Source: Nematostella vectensis
Lineage: Eukaryota; Cnidaria; Anthozoa; Actiniaria; Edwardsiidae
NCBI RefSeq assembly: GCF_932526225.1
Contig: NC_064042.1
Location: 3,455,001-3,519,000 of the forward strand
Length of the DNA stretch: 64,000 bases
Direction of reading: 5' to 3'
The translations under genes and the position numbers were made by a program. A model generated the notes under the pieces. It was not told the origin of the DNA. It saw only the letters and a list, made by a program, of their open reading frames with translations, and ran no database searches. Shown one piece after another: positions 32,801 through 43,400 of the stretch. Numbering within the stretch: position 1 is the stretch's first letter; every line of letters starts with the position of its first letter.

Positions 32801-35800
32801 ATCCTCCTGGATCCGACAGTAGGCTTTGTTGCGTCTACTATGAATTGCTTACATTTTACTTGTTCCTCGATTAGGTTGAGACGATGATGAAAGGTATCAT
32901 CAAAGCATTTGAAGCCAGGGTTGACCAAGTCCCCTGGATCGACAAACACACCGATGAAGCCGTTCATGAGAAGGTCAGTATATGCAAGGAGTTTTTTCTA
33001 GTCAAATGATAAAAGAGACGTTGTATAACTGACAAAGGTCGATCGATTCAAACGGCGTTAGGATAATTAGAGCAGAGAATGCCTCAGTCAACTAACCTAC
33101 AACTAACCTACAGCCTCTGGCTGAGCCGATAGGATTAATTGAAACTATTATAATTAAATCATTTAAATGGCATAAAAAAAAATTTCACTTAAAGAATATT
33201 TTGCTAGTAATAAATAGGACTGTTTTGCCACACTGGTTGTTGACTTTTTTGTTTTTGATCTTTCTTTGTCATTCAGGTAGGTCTGTTTTCACCCTTGAAT
33301 AATGAAAATATTAGAGGGTAAAATCAAACGATATTAGTAGTGTTAGGTTAAGATAATCGTTGTTACCGAGATGTTTTTCTAAATGGTTTCAGGCTTGCTT
33401 GTAATTCAACACGTTTTTCCAGATGCCATAAAATGTTCATAAAACGTATAACATAGTAATTATCTGAAGTATTTATTTGAATTTTCTTGCTTTAAGTCTT
33501 TTTTAATTTTAATTCATGTCATTTTAAAACAAATAAATCACGTTTCTCCAAAGGCAGACGCGATTGTGGTCAAAGTAGGATATCCCGACTACCTGTTTGA
33601 CGAGAAGCAGTTTAACCAAAGATATGAAAACGTAAGTTGAACGACAAACCGCAGAAACAGTGTTGAGTACTTTCGAACACACACGCACTCTCGCAAATGT
33701 TAAGAATCTCGTCCATAGTATGTGCACAACATACTGACCATGCGCGCAACATAATGACCATTCGCGCAACATACTGGCCATTCGCGCAACATAATGACAA
33801 TGCGCGCGACATACTGGCCATTCGCGCAACATAATGACCATGCGCGCAACATACTGGCCATTTGCGCAATATAATGATCATGCGCGCAACATTATGACCA
33901 TGCGCGCAACATTATGACCATGCGCGCAACATATTGACCATGCGCGCAACATATTGACCATGCGCGCAATATGCTAACCATGCGAGCAATTTGCTGACCA
34001 TGCGCGCAATATGCTGACCATGCGAGCAATTTGCTGACCATGCGCGCAACATACTGACCATGCGCGACATACTGACCATGCGCGACATACTGACCATGCG
34101 TACAACATATTGACCATGCGCGCAACATATTGACCATGCGCGCAACATACTGACCTTGCACGCAGCATACTGACCATGCACGCAACATTCTGACCATGCA
34201 CGCAACATACTGACCTGGCGCGCAACATACTGACCTTGCGCGCAACATACTGACCATGCGCGCAACATACTGACCATGCGCGCAATTCACTGGCCATGCA
34301 CACAACATGCGCGTAAGATACTGATCATGCACACAACATGCACGCAACATACTGACCATGCGCACAACATGCGCGCAACATACTGACCATGTGCGCGACA
34401 TACTGGCCATCCGCGCAACATACTGGCCATGCACACAACATGCGCGCAACATTCTGACCATGTGCGCAATTTACTGGCCTTGAGCCAAATACTGAGATCC
34501 CAAATAGAGAGCTAGAAAAAAAAACAACTAAGATAAAATTAGTGGTACGGTTTTTTTGTCCTTCACAGTTGAACATAACTGACACGGTTCACTGGTTCCA
34601 AAACGTAGTTGAGGCGGACAAGTTCGCATCATGGCAGACGTACCAGAAACTTGGCTCCGTCGTGCCCAAGCACCAGTGAGTAGTGTTAATTTAACATAAC
34701 AAAACAAGGAGTAGTGTTACATTGCGCATAACCAACCAGTGAGAAGTGTTAATTTAACATAACATAAAGAAAGATAAATAAATGGTTTTAAGCCAAATAT
34801 CGGCAGTTTCGTCTATCCAAGTTTTGACAGTCAGAGCTCTCGTTTTCCTGCAAGGTGTTTAAATTGTTCAAAGTATCATTGTTTTTTTTTTTCGTCCGGA
34901 CGCTTATCACTAAGTAGATAACCACTAATTACTAGCTACAACAAGATCACTTGTTGACACATTTAATTCAAGCTCTTATCAAAACCAGTGTATCATTGGT
35001 GCAAACTGGTCACACGTGAAACCGCGCTTTGTTCTGATAAGGATAACTCTCGATGTTTTTGTTTCTGCTTATTTAGCTGGATTACAGTACCTCATCTTGT
35101 AAACGCCTTTTACATAATCACCAAAAACGAAGTCGGTGAGTTGACTCTCAATATGTCGTATAACGACATATCATATATATACCAATAATTACATCTAACC
35201 TTGTTGTTATAGTGATTCCGTCAGGTATTCTACAGCCTCCATTCTTCTATCCTGATGAGATCCCAAGGTAAGACATGCTACAGTTGTAACAATAATTACT
35301 TTGGCAAGGCGCGTACACAGGGGGATGCGCCGGGTGCGCGCACACCCCCATCCACCCATTTTGCGGCCAAAACTAAGTGGGTCATTTATTATTAAGGAAT
35401 CTTTAAATACTATACTATCTCTATATAATACCTAAGACTGCGCACCCCCACCTTCAGCCACTCTACTTATTAGTAGTGACTGGGGAGCTTTTTAGACCTA
35501 GAATACTGATCAATGATAGAGAAAAAAATTGAAGAGAACGATGATAGTAATCACGGTCAAGTTATGACGTTGGTTTTTATGATGATTATGGTAGTAGTGT
35601 TGGTGATGACCTGTGATTATTAACCGGTATATCACGGAAAGACATACAAAAATAAAAAGGTGAGGCATCGCCAAATGCGCCCAGCAGAAAAGACACCAGG
35701 ATTAATAATAACATCATAAAAGAAAAAAAATTAGTAATAAGGATAATGGTTATCGTAATTTTTAAGATAATGATGTTGAGGGTGCTGCTAATGATAATGA

Positions 35801-38800
35801 TATACTCATAAAACTTCGTGCAGCATTGCTGGCGAACTCTCGTTCCAAAGATCACAACACATAGGACATGTTGGCGGACTACGTACAAAGCGCCACCAAA
35901 CACGCTAAGCTACAAGCTAAGCTGGACCAACGCTTTATGGTCACAATACGCTGAATTTCCACTGCTGCTACCATCTAACTTTCTGCTCATATCGCAGGTC
36001 AATCAGTTACGGTGCTATAGGTCACGTGCTGGGTCACGAGCTGACTCATGGATTTGACACAACGGGTGAGTCACCCACGGTGGAGTAAGCCCCTAGACTC
36101 AGGCCCGTATGAGGGGGAGGGGCGCTTCTTCCTATCGGGGGAGGGGCACTGCTCCCTATCGCGGGAGGGGCACTACTCCCTATCGGGGGAAGGACACTAC
36201 TCCCTATCGGGGGAGGGGCACTACTTCCTATCGGGGGAGGGGCACTACTTCCTATCGGGGGAGGGGCACTACTCCCTATCGGGGGAGGGGCACTACTTCC
36301 TATCGGGGGAGGGGCACTACTCCCTATCGGGGGGGGCACTACTCCCTATCGCGGGAGGGGCACTACTTTCTATCGGGGGAGGGGCACTACTCCCTATCTG
36401 GGGAGGGGCACTGCTCCCTATCGCGGGAGGGGCACTACTCCCTATCGGGGGAGGGGCACTACTCCCTATCGGGGGAGGGACACTACTTCTTATCGGGGGA
36501 GGGGCACTACTCCCTATCGGGGGAGGGGCACTACTCCCTATCGGGGGAGGGACACTACTTCTTATCGGGGGAGGGGCACTACTTCCTATCGAGTGAGGGG
36601 GACTACTTCCTATCGGGGGAGGGGCACTACTCCCTATCGGGGGAGGGGCACTACTTCCTATCGGGGGAGGGGCACTACTTCCTATCGGGGGAGGGGCACT
36701 ACTCCCTAGCCTGTCTGTAATATTTCCAAATGTATTTTGCTATTGCTGCAGGTAGAAAGTTTGATAAAGATGGCGAGATGATTGATAAGCGGTCAGAGGG
36801 CTGGAGTAAAAACGCCACAAAGATGTTCCACGAGAAAGCTAAATGTCTGGTCGACCAGTTCAGCAAATTCAAAGTTCTAGATAAATTCAATGTAAGAAAA
36901 TCTATGTTATGCTTTAGTGTGACTTGTGTTCCGTTACCAGCAATAAAAAACTTGTATAACTAGGAGGGTGTGCACTGAAGCATTTCTTTACTACGCTGAT
37001 TGGCTAGTGACGTTCATATCAATCAACTGGCAGTTTTTTCCTATTGGTTTCACACATTTGTCATGTGGTCACCCAAACGCGCGTCGCACTACAAGAACAC
37101 GCAAAACTGCCGTGCTAATACAGCAATAAAAAGCTGCGCAGTGTTTATCGCTGTTTGTTTTGGCTTTGGTACAGCTGTTACTCGTTATTCTGATGTTTGT
37201 TTTTGTTTAGCTGGTGGTGATAATGAGGCCGTTCCTGTGCCGGTACTTACCGTGTTTTTGTTGTTGGCGCTGCTGCTACTTCTGAGATATATTGCTGCAA
37301 AATATTATTGCTGTCATCGTTATTATTGTTGTTTCTGTGTTTTTTTACTCGTGTTGCTTTTGTTGTTGTTCCAAACGATCTACAAGGATATGGCTTTTCG
37401 AGAATGCTCTAATGTTGATGAGACTCGAAACAATTAGGGCTAAAAGTATGTTTTTTTTTCTTTCCTTTAAGGTGAGTGGAACCCAGACTCTAGGGGAGAA
37501 CATCGCAGATGGAGGGGGACTGAAGCTCGCATTTATGGTAAGAAATGTGAATATACAAAGGCTACCCACGCCTGACGTTAACGATGTTCTGAACCTTTGA
37601 GTGTCTTACACCCAGGCGCCCACCTGAAGCGCACGCTTCACCTTGGCCGACAAAAAGTGGCTAATTTCTTAATTGGAAGGTTGTTAAATGGAATACTATC
37701 CTTTTTCCATGTGATAGCTATGACTGCGCACAAACCACCCCTCCCCCTCACCTTTTCTCCCTCTGCAAATTCTTGCTACGCTTCTGTAAAGTGTTTTTTT
37801 GTTTGCTACGATATTGAGGTACGATAAGCTTTTTGTCCTCCGTCTTGATCTAGGGAATACTTATGCTATGTTATTATTCCAGGCTTTTCGAGATCTTGAG
37901 AAGGAGAAAGGACCGGAAGAGATCTTACCGCTTTTAGACATGCCAAGTGAGAAACTCTTCTTCCTTGGATATGCGCAGGTGGGTGATTTTCTACTCTTTC
38001 CTGATAAGGCTTAAAAAGGCCAATAAGTTACCTCGCTAGTTCAATCATCGAATGCAAAGATATGCTGCAACCCTTTGTTTCACCTGTTTCACTGTTTTTT
38101 CTAAACTACTTATCTGCGGTTGTTTTTACAGAAAGAGTGTGTTCATACCACCCCTAAAGCTGAATTACTTGCAGTAAAATATGACGAGCACGCTCCATCT
38201 AAATTTAGGTGAGTCTTTTAGATTCTAGTTTTGTCGTTCTCTGTTTTTTTTGGGCTTGAATTTGGTACTCAAAAGTCACGTGATCAGCTGCTAGCACAAG
38301 TCGCCATCCTACAAGAAGATAAAATATGATCTCCGAAAATTCGCAGAAACTGCGTGAAGGGGTTGAATGGAGTTCCTGTGATAAAAACAATTGTGAGGCA
38401 AGAAACCTGACTCCACACAAAACTGGTCAATTTCGGCTTGGTGGTATTCTGCTAAACTTAACTAAAACCTTTGAGGTTAAAGCCGTCAAAACAAGTTTGA
38501 GGGTTAAAATACATGCAGGGCCAGCATTATTGGCCAAAGCAGCCAGCATACGGCCAGCATAGGGCCAGCATAGGGCCAGCATAGGGCCAGCATAGGGCCA
38601 GCATAGGGCCAGCATAGGGCCAGCATAGGGCCAGCATAGGGCCAGCATAGGGCCAGAATAGGGCCAGCATAGGGCCAGCATAGGGCCAGCATAGGGCCAG
38701 CATAGGGCCAGCATAGGGCCACACCACTGCAATGGACCACCACTGGAAGCGAAGCAGCTCACCAACTTTTCTTTTGTCTTATTGAAAGTAACAAAGGCAA

Positions 38801-38930
38801 AATTAACTTTACTTTATCTTTCTTTTACAGGGTAATAGGGACGTTATCTAATCTTAAAGAATTCTCAGAAGTCTACAAATGCAAACCAGGCTCTTACATG
38901 AACCCAGTGAAGAAATGCGAAGTGTGGTAG
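20891..38930 (+). CDS. M13 metallopeptidase (neprilysin-like), copy A
   Basis: Eighteen exons: 20891-21608, 23846-24009, 24518-24571, 28785-28901, 29213-29284, 31108-31235, 31653-31875, 32875-32973, 33554-33631, 34569-34675, 35077-35135, 35213-35267, 35998-36065, 36752-36891, 37472-37537, 37883-37978, 38132-38208, 38831-38930. All junctions keep phase; 806 residues. Residues 9-24 are a hydrophobic anchor or signal; about 45-130 is an acidic, low-complexity linker; the peptidase domain starts near VCQSKHC (~134) and [14 protein letters not shown]. Zinc site HELTH is 638-642, the third ligand box GENIAD is 702-707, the substrate box NAFY is 596-599, FRVIGTL and the terminal CEVW are also present. 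This is the full M13 catalytic set, so an active ectopeptidase cleaving short peptides on the hydrophobic side is expected. It forms a tandem pair with copy B. Confidence 0.93.
22184..22437 (-). pseudogene. Retroelement-like coding remnant in intron 1 of copy A
   Basis: The minus strand is open for about 82 codons ending at a stop (22184-22186). It is lysine-rich with [20 protein letters not shown] and [12 protein letters not shown], a pattern I associate with gag-like proteins of repeated cnidarian retroelements. A good acceptor (TGTATTTCAG) precedes the open frame, but no partner exon was found. No start codon, so it is more likely a remnant than a gene. Confidence 0.4.
22905..23025. repeat. 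GC-rich inverted repeat with ACCGGACC motifs
   Basis: CGGGGTCCGG and ATACCGGACCCCG form inverted copies around a further ACCGGACC. The neighbouring phrase GAGCCAATCAGAGAGCGCG is of a kind seen in cnidarian MITEs. Borders uncertain. Confidence 0.4.
23378..23474. mobile_element. MITE with GCCATCTTGGATTTG ends, intron 1 of copy A
   Basis: Inverted arms of about 30 bases run from CTCGAG inward to GCCATCTTGGATTTG, mirrored by CAAATCCAAGAT and CTCGAG. A related hairpin lies in the same intron of copy B at about 41271-41380. Confidence 0.65.
24722..25235. mobile_element. TTAA-flanked non-autonomous DNA element, copy 2
   Basis: Matches the left part and right end of 10855-11867 but is about 510 bases because the interior is deleted. 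Right border is TTAA; the left border reads TTCAA, so the left site has mutated or the start differs slightly. It lies in intron 3 of peptidase copy A, just before the 37-bp minisatellite, and has no counterpart in copy B. Confidence 0.65.
25437..28722 (+). repeat. 37-bp minisatellite, about 85-90 units, intron 3 of copy A
   Basis: Unit is approximately GCCCCCCTCCCCTTGCAAAC followed by ACCAGGAATGAGTGAGT. Units differ at the third-last bases (GAGTGAGT, GAGTGATT, GAGTGAAT) and in the length of the C run. The opposite strand is G-rich with two G runs per unit. Because 37 is not a multiple of three and the unit has no minus-strand stop, all three minus frames stay open for long stretches; these are not genes. 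Larger blocks are themselves duplicated, for example 27444 onward recurs at 27833 with a 389-base shift. Confidence 0.95.
30594..30751. mobile_element. MITE, family with CAG..GCGGATCT ends (copy 2)
   Basis: Same ends and interior as 3268-3412 (GAATCTAGCTTTTCGCT on the left, TAGATCCGCTACTG on the right, long G tract inside). It lies in intron 5 of peptidase copy A and is absent from copy B, so it inserted after the duplication or was lost from B. Confidence 0.75.
31515..31557 (+). repeat. G-run cluster with quadruplex potential, intron 6 of copy A
   Basis: Many successive G runs of three or more with single-A loops. The same feature, shorter, is at 43499-43527 in intron 6 of copy B, so it predates the duplication. 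Confidence 0.6.
31906..32110 (+). repeat. tRNA-derived SINE, intron 7 of copy A
   Basis: The head reads like a tRNA gene: an A box in TTAGCGCAGTTGGCAGA and a B box in GGTTCGATTC, spaced as in tRNA. The head looks closest to tRNA-Met, but the acceptor stem does not close, so this is a SINE head, not a functional tRNA. Its paralogue in copy B is at 43858-44075. Confidence 0.7.
32330..32410 (+). repeat. SINE tail fragment
   Basis: Shares TTAATTCGCGTGTAGGTTTTAAAGGG with the SINE tail family seen at 32640-32705 and 43995-44050. No tRNA-like head is attached. Confidence 0.5.
32565..32710 (+). repeat. Partial SINE, intron 7 of copy A
   Basis: Starts inside the tRNA-like head (GGGCTCGGGTTCGATCC, the B box) and continues with the family tail (TCTAGTTCAATTCGCGTGTAGG). 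It is closer to the copy B SINE than the upstream copy at 31906 is, which suggests the ancestral SINE was split or replaced in copy A. Confidence 0.6.
33720..34485 (+). repeat. 20-bp minisatellite, about 38 units, intron 9 of copy A
   Basis: Unit approximately CATGCGCGCAACATACTGAC, with variants in the GCGC core. A homologous array occupies the same intron of copy B (44895-45865). Three units make 60 bases, so long open minus frames appear; they are artefacts. Confidence 0.95.
36109..36712 (+). repeat. 24-bp minisatellite, about 25 units, intron 13 of copy A
   Basis: Unit approximately TATCGGGGGAGGGGCACTAC plus TCCC. The period is a multiple of three, so plus frames stay open for up to 203 codons and give an 8-residue repeat without biological support. 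Copy B has one related unit at the same site (about 46769-46796). Confidence 0.95.
38525..38722 (+). repeat. 11-bp minisatellite, about 16 units, intron 17 of copy A
   Basis: Unit GGCCAGCATAG, almost perfect over about 180 bases, with diverged units at the left end (CCAGCATTATTGG, CCAGCATACGG). No array in the matching intron of copy B. Confidence 0.95.
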
Positions 38931-40209
38931 ACTCTGCTGGCGACAATATTTCAAATTTTATACGCGCGCTACCGTGTATTAATCAACGAGGAAGCGGGAA
39001 ACCTGTTTGATCGACTGCCATAGCTATTATGCCAATCGGTGATTCTCGTTGCTTATTGGCCAACTTTCCTTTTTTATTGGTGACCACGGTAGCTAACGTC
39101 GCGCAAGTAGGCTCTAACCTTATTTTAGATAATGATCACTGCCACTCAACCAATCAGCGCCCTCCATTTGACCCCCTAAATCTCATAGTCATTAAGGTAT
39201 CCATCGGCGAGGGCATTGAACAATAGGTAATTAGTTGGGAATGTAGCTAGTAATTAGTGGTTATCTACTTAGTGATAAGTATTCCCTAAGTTGGAACTTA
39301 AATTTTCCAGGAGGAAAACAATAGAAACGAAAAAATAACACCTGAAGACCACGGTTTATCCTTCTCTTCTCGGGCCTACAATTACTTTTCCTGAGTTTTG
39401 TGAGATTCGTTCCCGCTTTCTTTTGCTTACACTTTTTGCCGAATGGTTTTTCGCGCGCTTTTTATTTCGGGGACGGAAAAGTCAAGCGCTCCGTCTTCGA
39501 GTCGATTCGAATCTAGTTTTATTCGCACAATTGATCTGTCAGTGTTGTCTAATGATGTTGATACCTTGTAAACAACCATACAATGACCTTCGACAGTAAG
39601 ATGTTATTTAATTATTTTAAATTTAATGATGTTGGTTTGCTAGTGATATCTAGGATAAAAGCATTTCCAAATGTCTCGTGCTAACGCACTCGCATATTTT
39701 TGTTCATTAGTGCCCTCAACTTTTTTATAGAATACTCGCGTCCATTATCTAACGATTACAGAACTAATGATTTTTACTAGCTATACCGTTTTAATTGTTC
39801 AGACGCCTCACGAAGGACTCAGTATAATAATACAAACCAATCTTAAGCTTCGCCACATCAAATGTATTATATAAGCTATTTCAAAGTCTTGATAAATTAC
39901 AGTTTGCTTAATGAGTAATGCTGCTCTTTTATAAACATTAATCCGCATAAACGCTTTAAAGATGAAAATATTAATCAAACGCAGCGGCGTCCTTATGAGT
40001 AAGAAGGTGTATGAAGAATCGAAGAATCGATATGTTTTAATATAACAATGCAGTTGAGGTTCTTGGGCATAAATATGTTTTTGGCCCAACTCAGGTTCAT
40101 TTTAAAATGTATCCTGGGAAAGCCAAAACATATTTATGTCCAAGAACCTTAAGTCTACTACTATTTTTATAATAACTCACTCGTCAATTTGTTTGAAGTT
40201 TGGTGTTGG
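38931..40209. other. Spacer between the peptidase paralogues
   Basis: The first ~185 bases (shared CGCGCTACCGTGTATTAA) match the region after the copy B stop (48994-49215). The block 39797-40034 (CAGACGCCTCACGAAGGA onward) matches 49821-50048. These mark the right part of the duplicated unit. The remainder is AT-rich with no genes. Confidence 0.6.
40057..40149. mobile_element. Palindromic MITE at the duplication junction
   Basis: AGGTTCTTGGGCATAAATAT and its reverse copy ATATTTATGTCCAAGAACCT flank a short centre. It sits between the end of the homology of unit A (about 40034) and the start of homology of unit B (about 40210). Confidence 0.65.
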
Positions 40210-40477
40210 TGTTACGGGTGTTTTGCTTGGCGTTTGATCCTGAAAGCTTTTCGCAGTGACCACCTGTGGAATGGCGTCACGGCAAATGGAGCTGACCAAT
40301 CACGCGCGACTTTCATTTCATGTAAAGTCATTAAACAGATTTATCGACTGTGGTCATAAACTTGGGAAAGAAACTATGGAGAGATATTGAATAAACTCCA
40401 ATTGTTCATGATATCACCAGAAGAAGGATTTTGATAATTTAATTCAAAGGAACAAGATCTACATTTTTTTCTGCAAG
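40210..40477 (+). promoter_or_regulatory. Duplicated promoter/5' UTR block of peptidase copy B
   Basis: Counterpart of 20631-20890, with the same TTGATCCTGAA, GGAATGGCGTCACGGCAAAT and AGAGATATTGAATAAACTCC phrases and a few short insertions. It marks the left border of the second duplicated unit. Confidence 0.65.
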
Positions 40478-43400
40478 ATGACGAGTCGGGGAGGTAGTGT
40501 CCCATTTTTAGTTGGTTTTGCTATTTTACTGGTGTTCTGTTTTGTAAATATTCGACATGTTGAGGCAAAGGCAGTTGTCTCCCCTGTGTCTTCAAGCAGT
40601 ATACATATCATATCAACAAAGACATTACCTTTAAATGAATTGCCATCGAACTCAGATGCTAGAAACACCGTACAAGCGAATGCACAGGAGTCTACGGCGG
40701 TGTCGTCATCAGGAGATGGCGAGAAAGAAAATCAGGAAACGGATAATAAGGAACCGGGTATAGCGAAGCAGGAAGAGCACGAGACTGGAAAGGTCGAAAA
40801 TGTCAAGGCAGAAGCGATTACACCTGAGGAAGCAAAGGAGGGAAATGTTGCAGAGGCCAAGGCAAACAGCATGGTATGCCAATCTAAACATTGCTATAAT
40901 GTGGCGAAAAGCATCAAGGATGCCCTCAATACCTCAGTTGATCCATGCGACAACTTCTACGAGTACGCTTGTGGGTCTTGGGTGAAGAACAACGACATCC
41001 CGAAGTTTCACTCGCAATACTCAAGGATTTCTGAGCTGTCGAACAATAATGAGAAAATACTGATGCATGCATTGAACAACACGGAGCCAAACGACTCTCC
41101 GAATATAAAGAAGATCAAGACATTCTTCCAGTCTTGTATGAACGTAGACGCTATTGATCATATGGGGGAGCATCCGTTATTACAGCACATTAAAGGTAAG
41201 GCCGCACTCAGACGTATTCCTTTCATTTGTCACTTAGCGTTAACTGCACGAAAATGTGGTGGCATTTTAGAGCGGATGGTGGCATCTTGGATTTGGAGCA
41301 AAATGAAGAAAAATAAGAAAAGAAGGCGGGGGGAGGGGGAGCGGGGTGCAAATCCAAGATGCAGATAAAACAGCACCAAAAAGTTATACGACTAAAAAAA
41401 TAAATATATTGCATTTGTATTACTAAAGAGTGTATTATATATCATAGGACTTGGGTCATGGGCAATTGATAAGGACTGGAACCCCAAGGAATGGAATTTC
41501 TATAACACTCTAGCCAAGATGCACCGAGAGTACCCAGCCGAAGTATTCTTTACGCCAGACGTACATTCCGACCCAACCAAGGCCCACGATAAGTCAGAGT
41601 TCCTTATTATGGTGAGTAGTCGAGCCATACAAATTATCCCACAGCCAGAGGTGGCCTTAATAAGCATCTTAAGACAAATTCCCAATAATTATAAGGCGTT
41701 CAAACTATCTTTAATCAGGCTGCAAAAGAATTAGAGGGGTTGTACCAATCAGGTGCAACCGTATGCTCACCGTGAGTACATTTGAGTTTGGAACATGAAA
41801 AATGGAAAGATTGGCATCTAAGCTATGTCTTACAAACTCCGTACAAACAGACCCACAGCTTCTTCTTACATTGCTGTCGCCGATACATACCCGGTTTATA
41901 TGTACCTTTAATTAATTGCTAAAGAATGCTTAGACTCCGTGCGAGATGATGTAATAAACCGTTTTTTATTTTGTCTTTAGGTTGACCAAGCCACGCTCAA
42001 TCTACCGCAGATTGTCTATTTCACGAGTCCTAAGGTACAAAACTGTATGTTACTCTCCATATTTCTATGCCTTCCATGCGTAACAATGGAGCTCTAAATC
42101 AAGTAATCAGGTAACTGGCATAAATAAGGCCTGAAAAAGATGTCTTTGAAAATGAGAAAAACATAAAATAATCACTTTCCCTTTGGTTTGAATAGCGTGG
42201 CGTGCGCCCCACCCACGCACCACGCACCCTCTCCTAGCAAACACAAGAAAAGAGTGACGCCTTGACCCCTCATTCATTTCCACCCCAGACACTACTATCT
42301 AACCACGGCCATGTCTTTGAATAGCTATTTCTTGTTGGTCGTGTGTTTCTTTAGATTGTAAAGACGGTGCGAAATTATATGACTGACGTCATATGTCTGG
42401 CCGGTTATGATAAAAAAGACGTCAAGAGAAAAGTTCACGAACTCCTGAAGTTTGAGGCGAAGATCGCGCTGGTAAGTAACTCAACATTTAACGATGACCA
42501 TAAACAACAACGACAACACAAACGCGAAGACGACGTCAACAACAAAGCTACGTAGTACTTACTCATGAATTTGTTTGTTGTTTTACAGATTTCTGTACCA
42601 AAGATTTTGAAAAAATACGTCAGGGTGCCACTGAGCAAGCTGATGAAAGCCGTTCCTGAGGTATTCACAAAAAATAATGACAGTTATTTATGCAGTAAAT
42701 GGTCGTTTTTTTTAATCTAAAGAATCGTGTTTTTCCTAAAATGCTAAATTTTTGTCTGCTGCTATAGGTTTCTTACATAAAAAAATATATATAAATATAT
42801 GTAATCGCTATGGACTGGATTCAGGATTTTATAGCCCCACTGGCTCCTAAATAAATCAAGAATATTTTCAAATAATAGCCCCGATATGACCAAACAATGT
42901 TTCATTCGATCTAGGCGAGAAAGAGAGGATAAAAAAAATAGGACGCATGCGCACTAGGGAGAAATTTAATAGAAGGAAACCTGCCGGCTATATATCGTGA
43001 AATCCACCATGCTCGAGTTCGCAAGTCGCGCATGCGTGACATTTTTTCATTCTGTCTCCCTTGTTGTTCAACTATTTCTATTAGCCTCCCTCATTCTAAA
43101 ATACCTAGTGCTTATTTCTTTGCCCTTGCCTCCTTAGTTTCCCTGGATGGATCATCTGAAGAAGCTGTTTGCCCCAAAGGAAATAACGGAGGACACCAAA
43201 GTGATAGTGCTAGCCAATGACTACCTACCCAAGCTGTTTGAACTCCTAAGAAATACTGACAAAGAGTAAGCTCCTTTTTTTCCTTCTGGGAGATACCTTA
43301 TGAAAAAATTCTCAGGTGATGGGTGTCCTGGGGCATGAGTGCAAGGGCGAGGTTTAGATAATTCGGTGCTGCTCAACAAGTCGTCTTCAAATTTTTCTCA

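Noticed and set aside
33892-34585. Minus-strand open frames with [16 protein letters not shown] repeats (also at 44831-45431)
   Set aside because: Produced by the 20-bp minisatellites in intron 9 of both paralogues; no domain, no splice-compatible context.
36048-36720. Plus-strand open frames of 182 and 203 codons with GEGHYSLS repeats
   Set aside because: Caused by the 24-bp minisatellite whose length is a multiple of three; the flanking splice sites of the peptidase gene show it is intronic.
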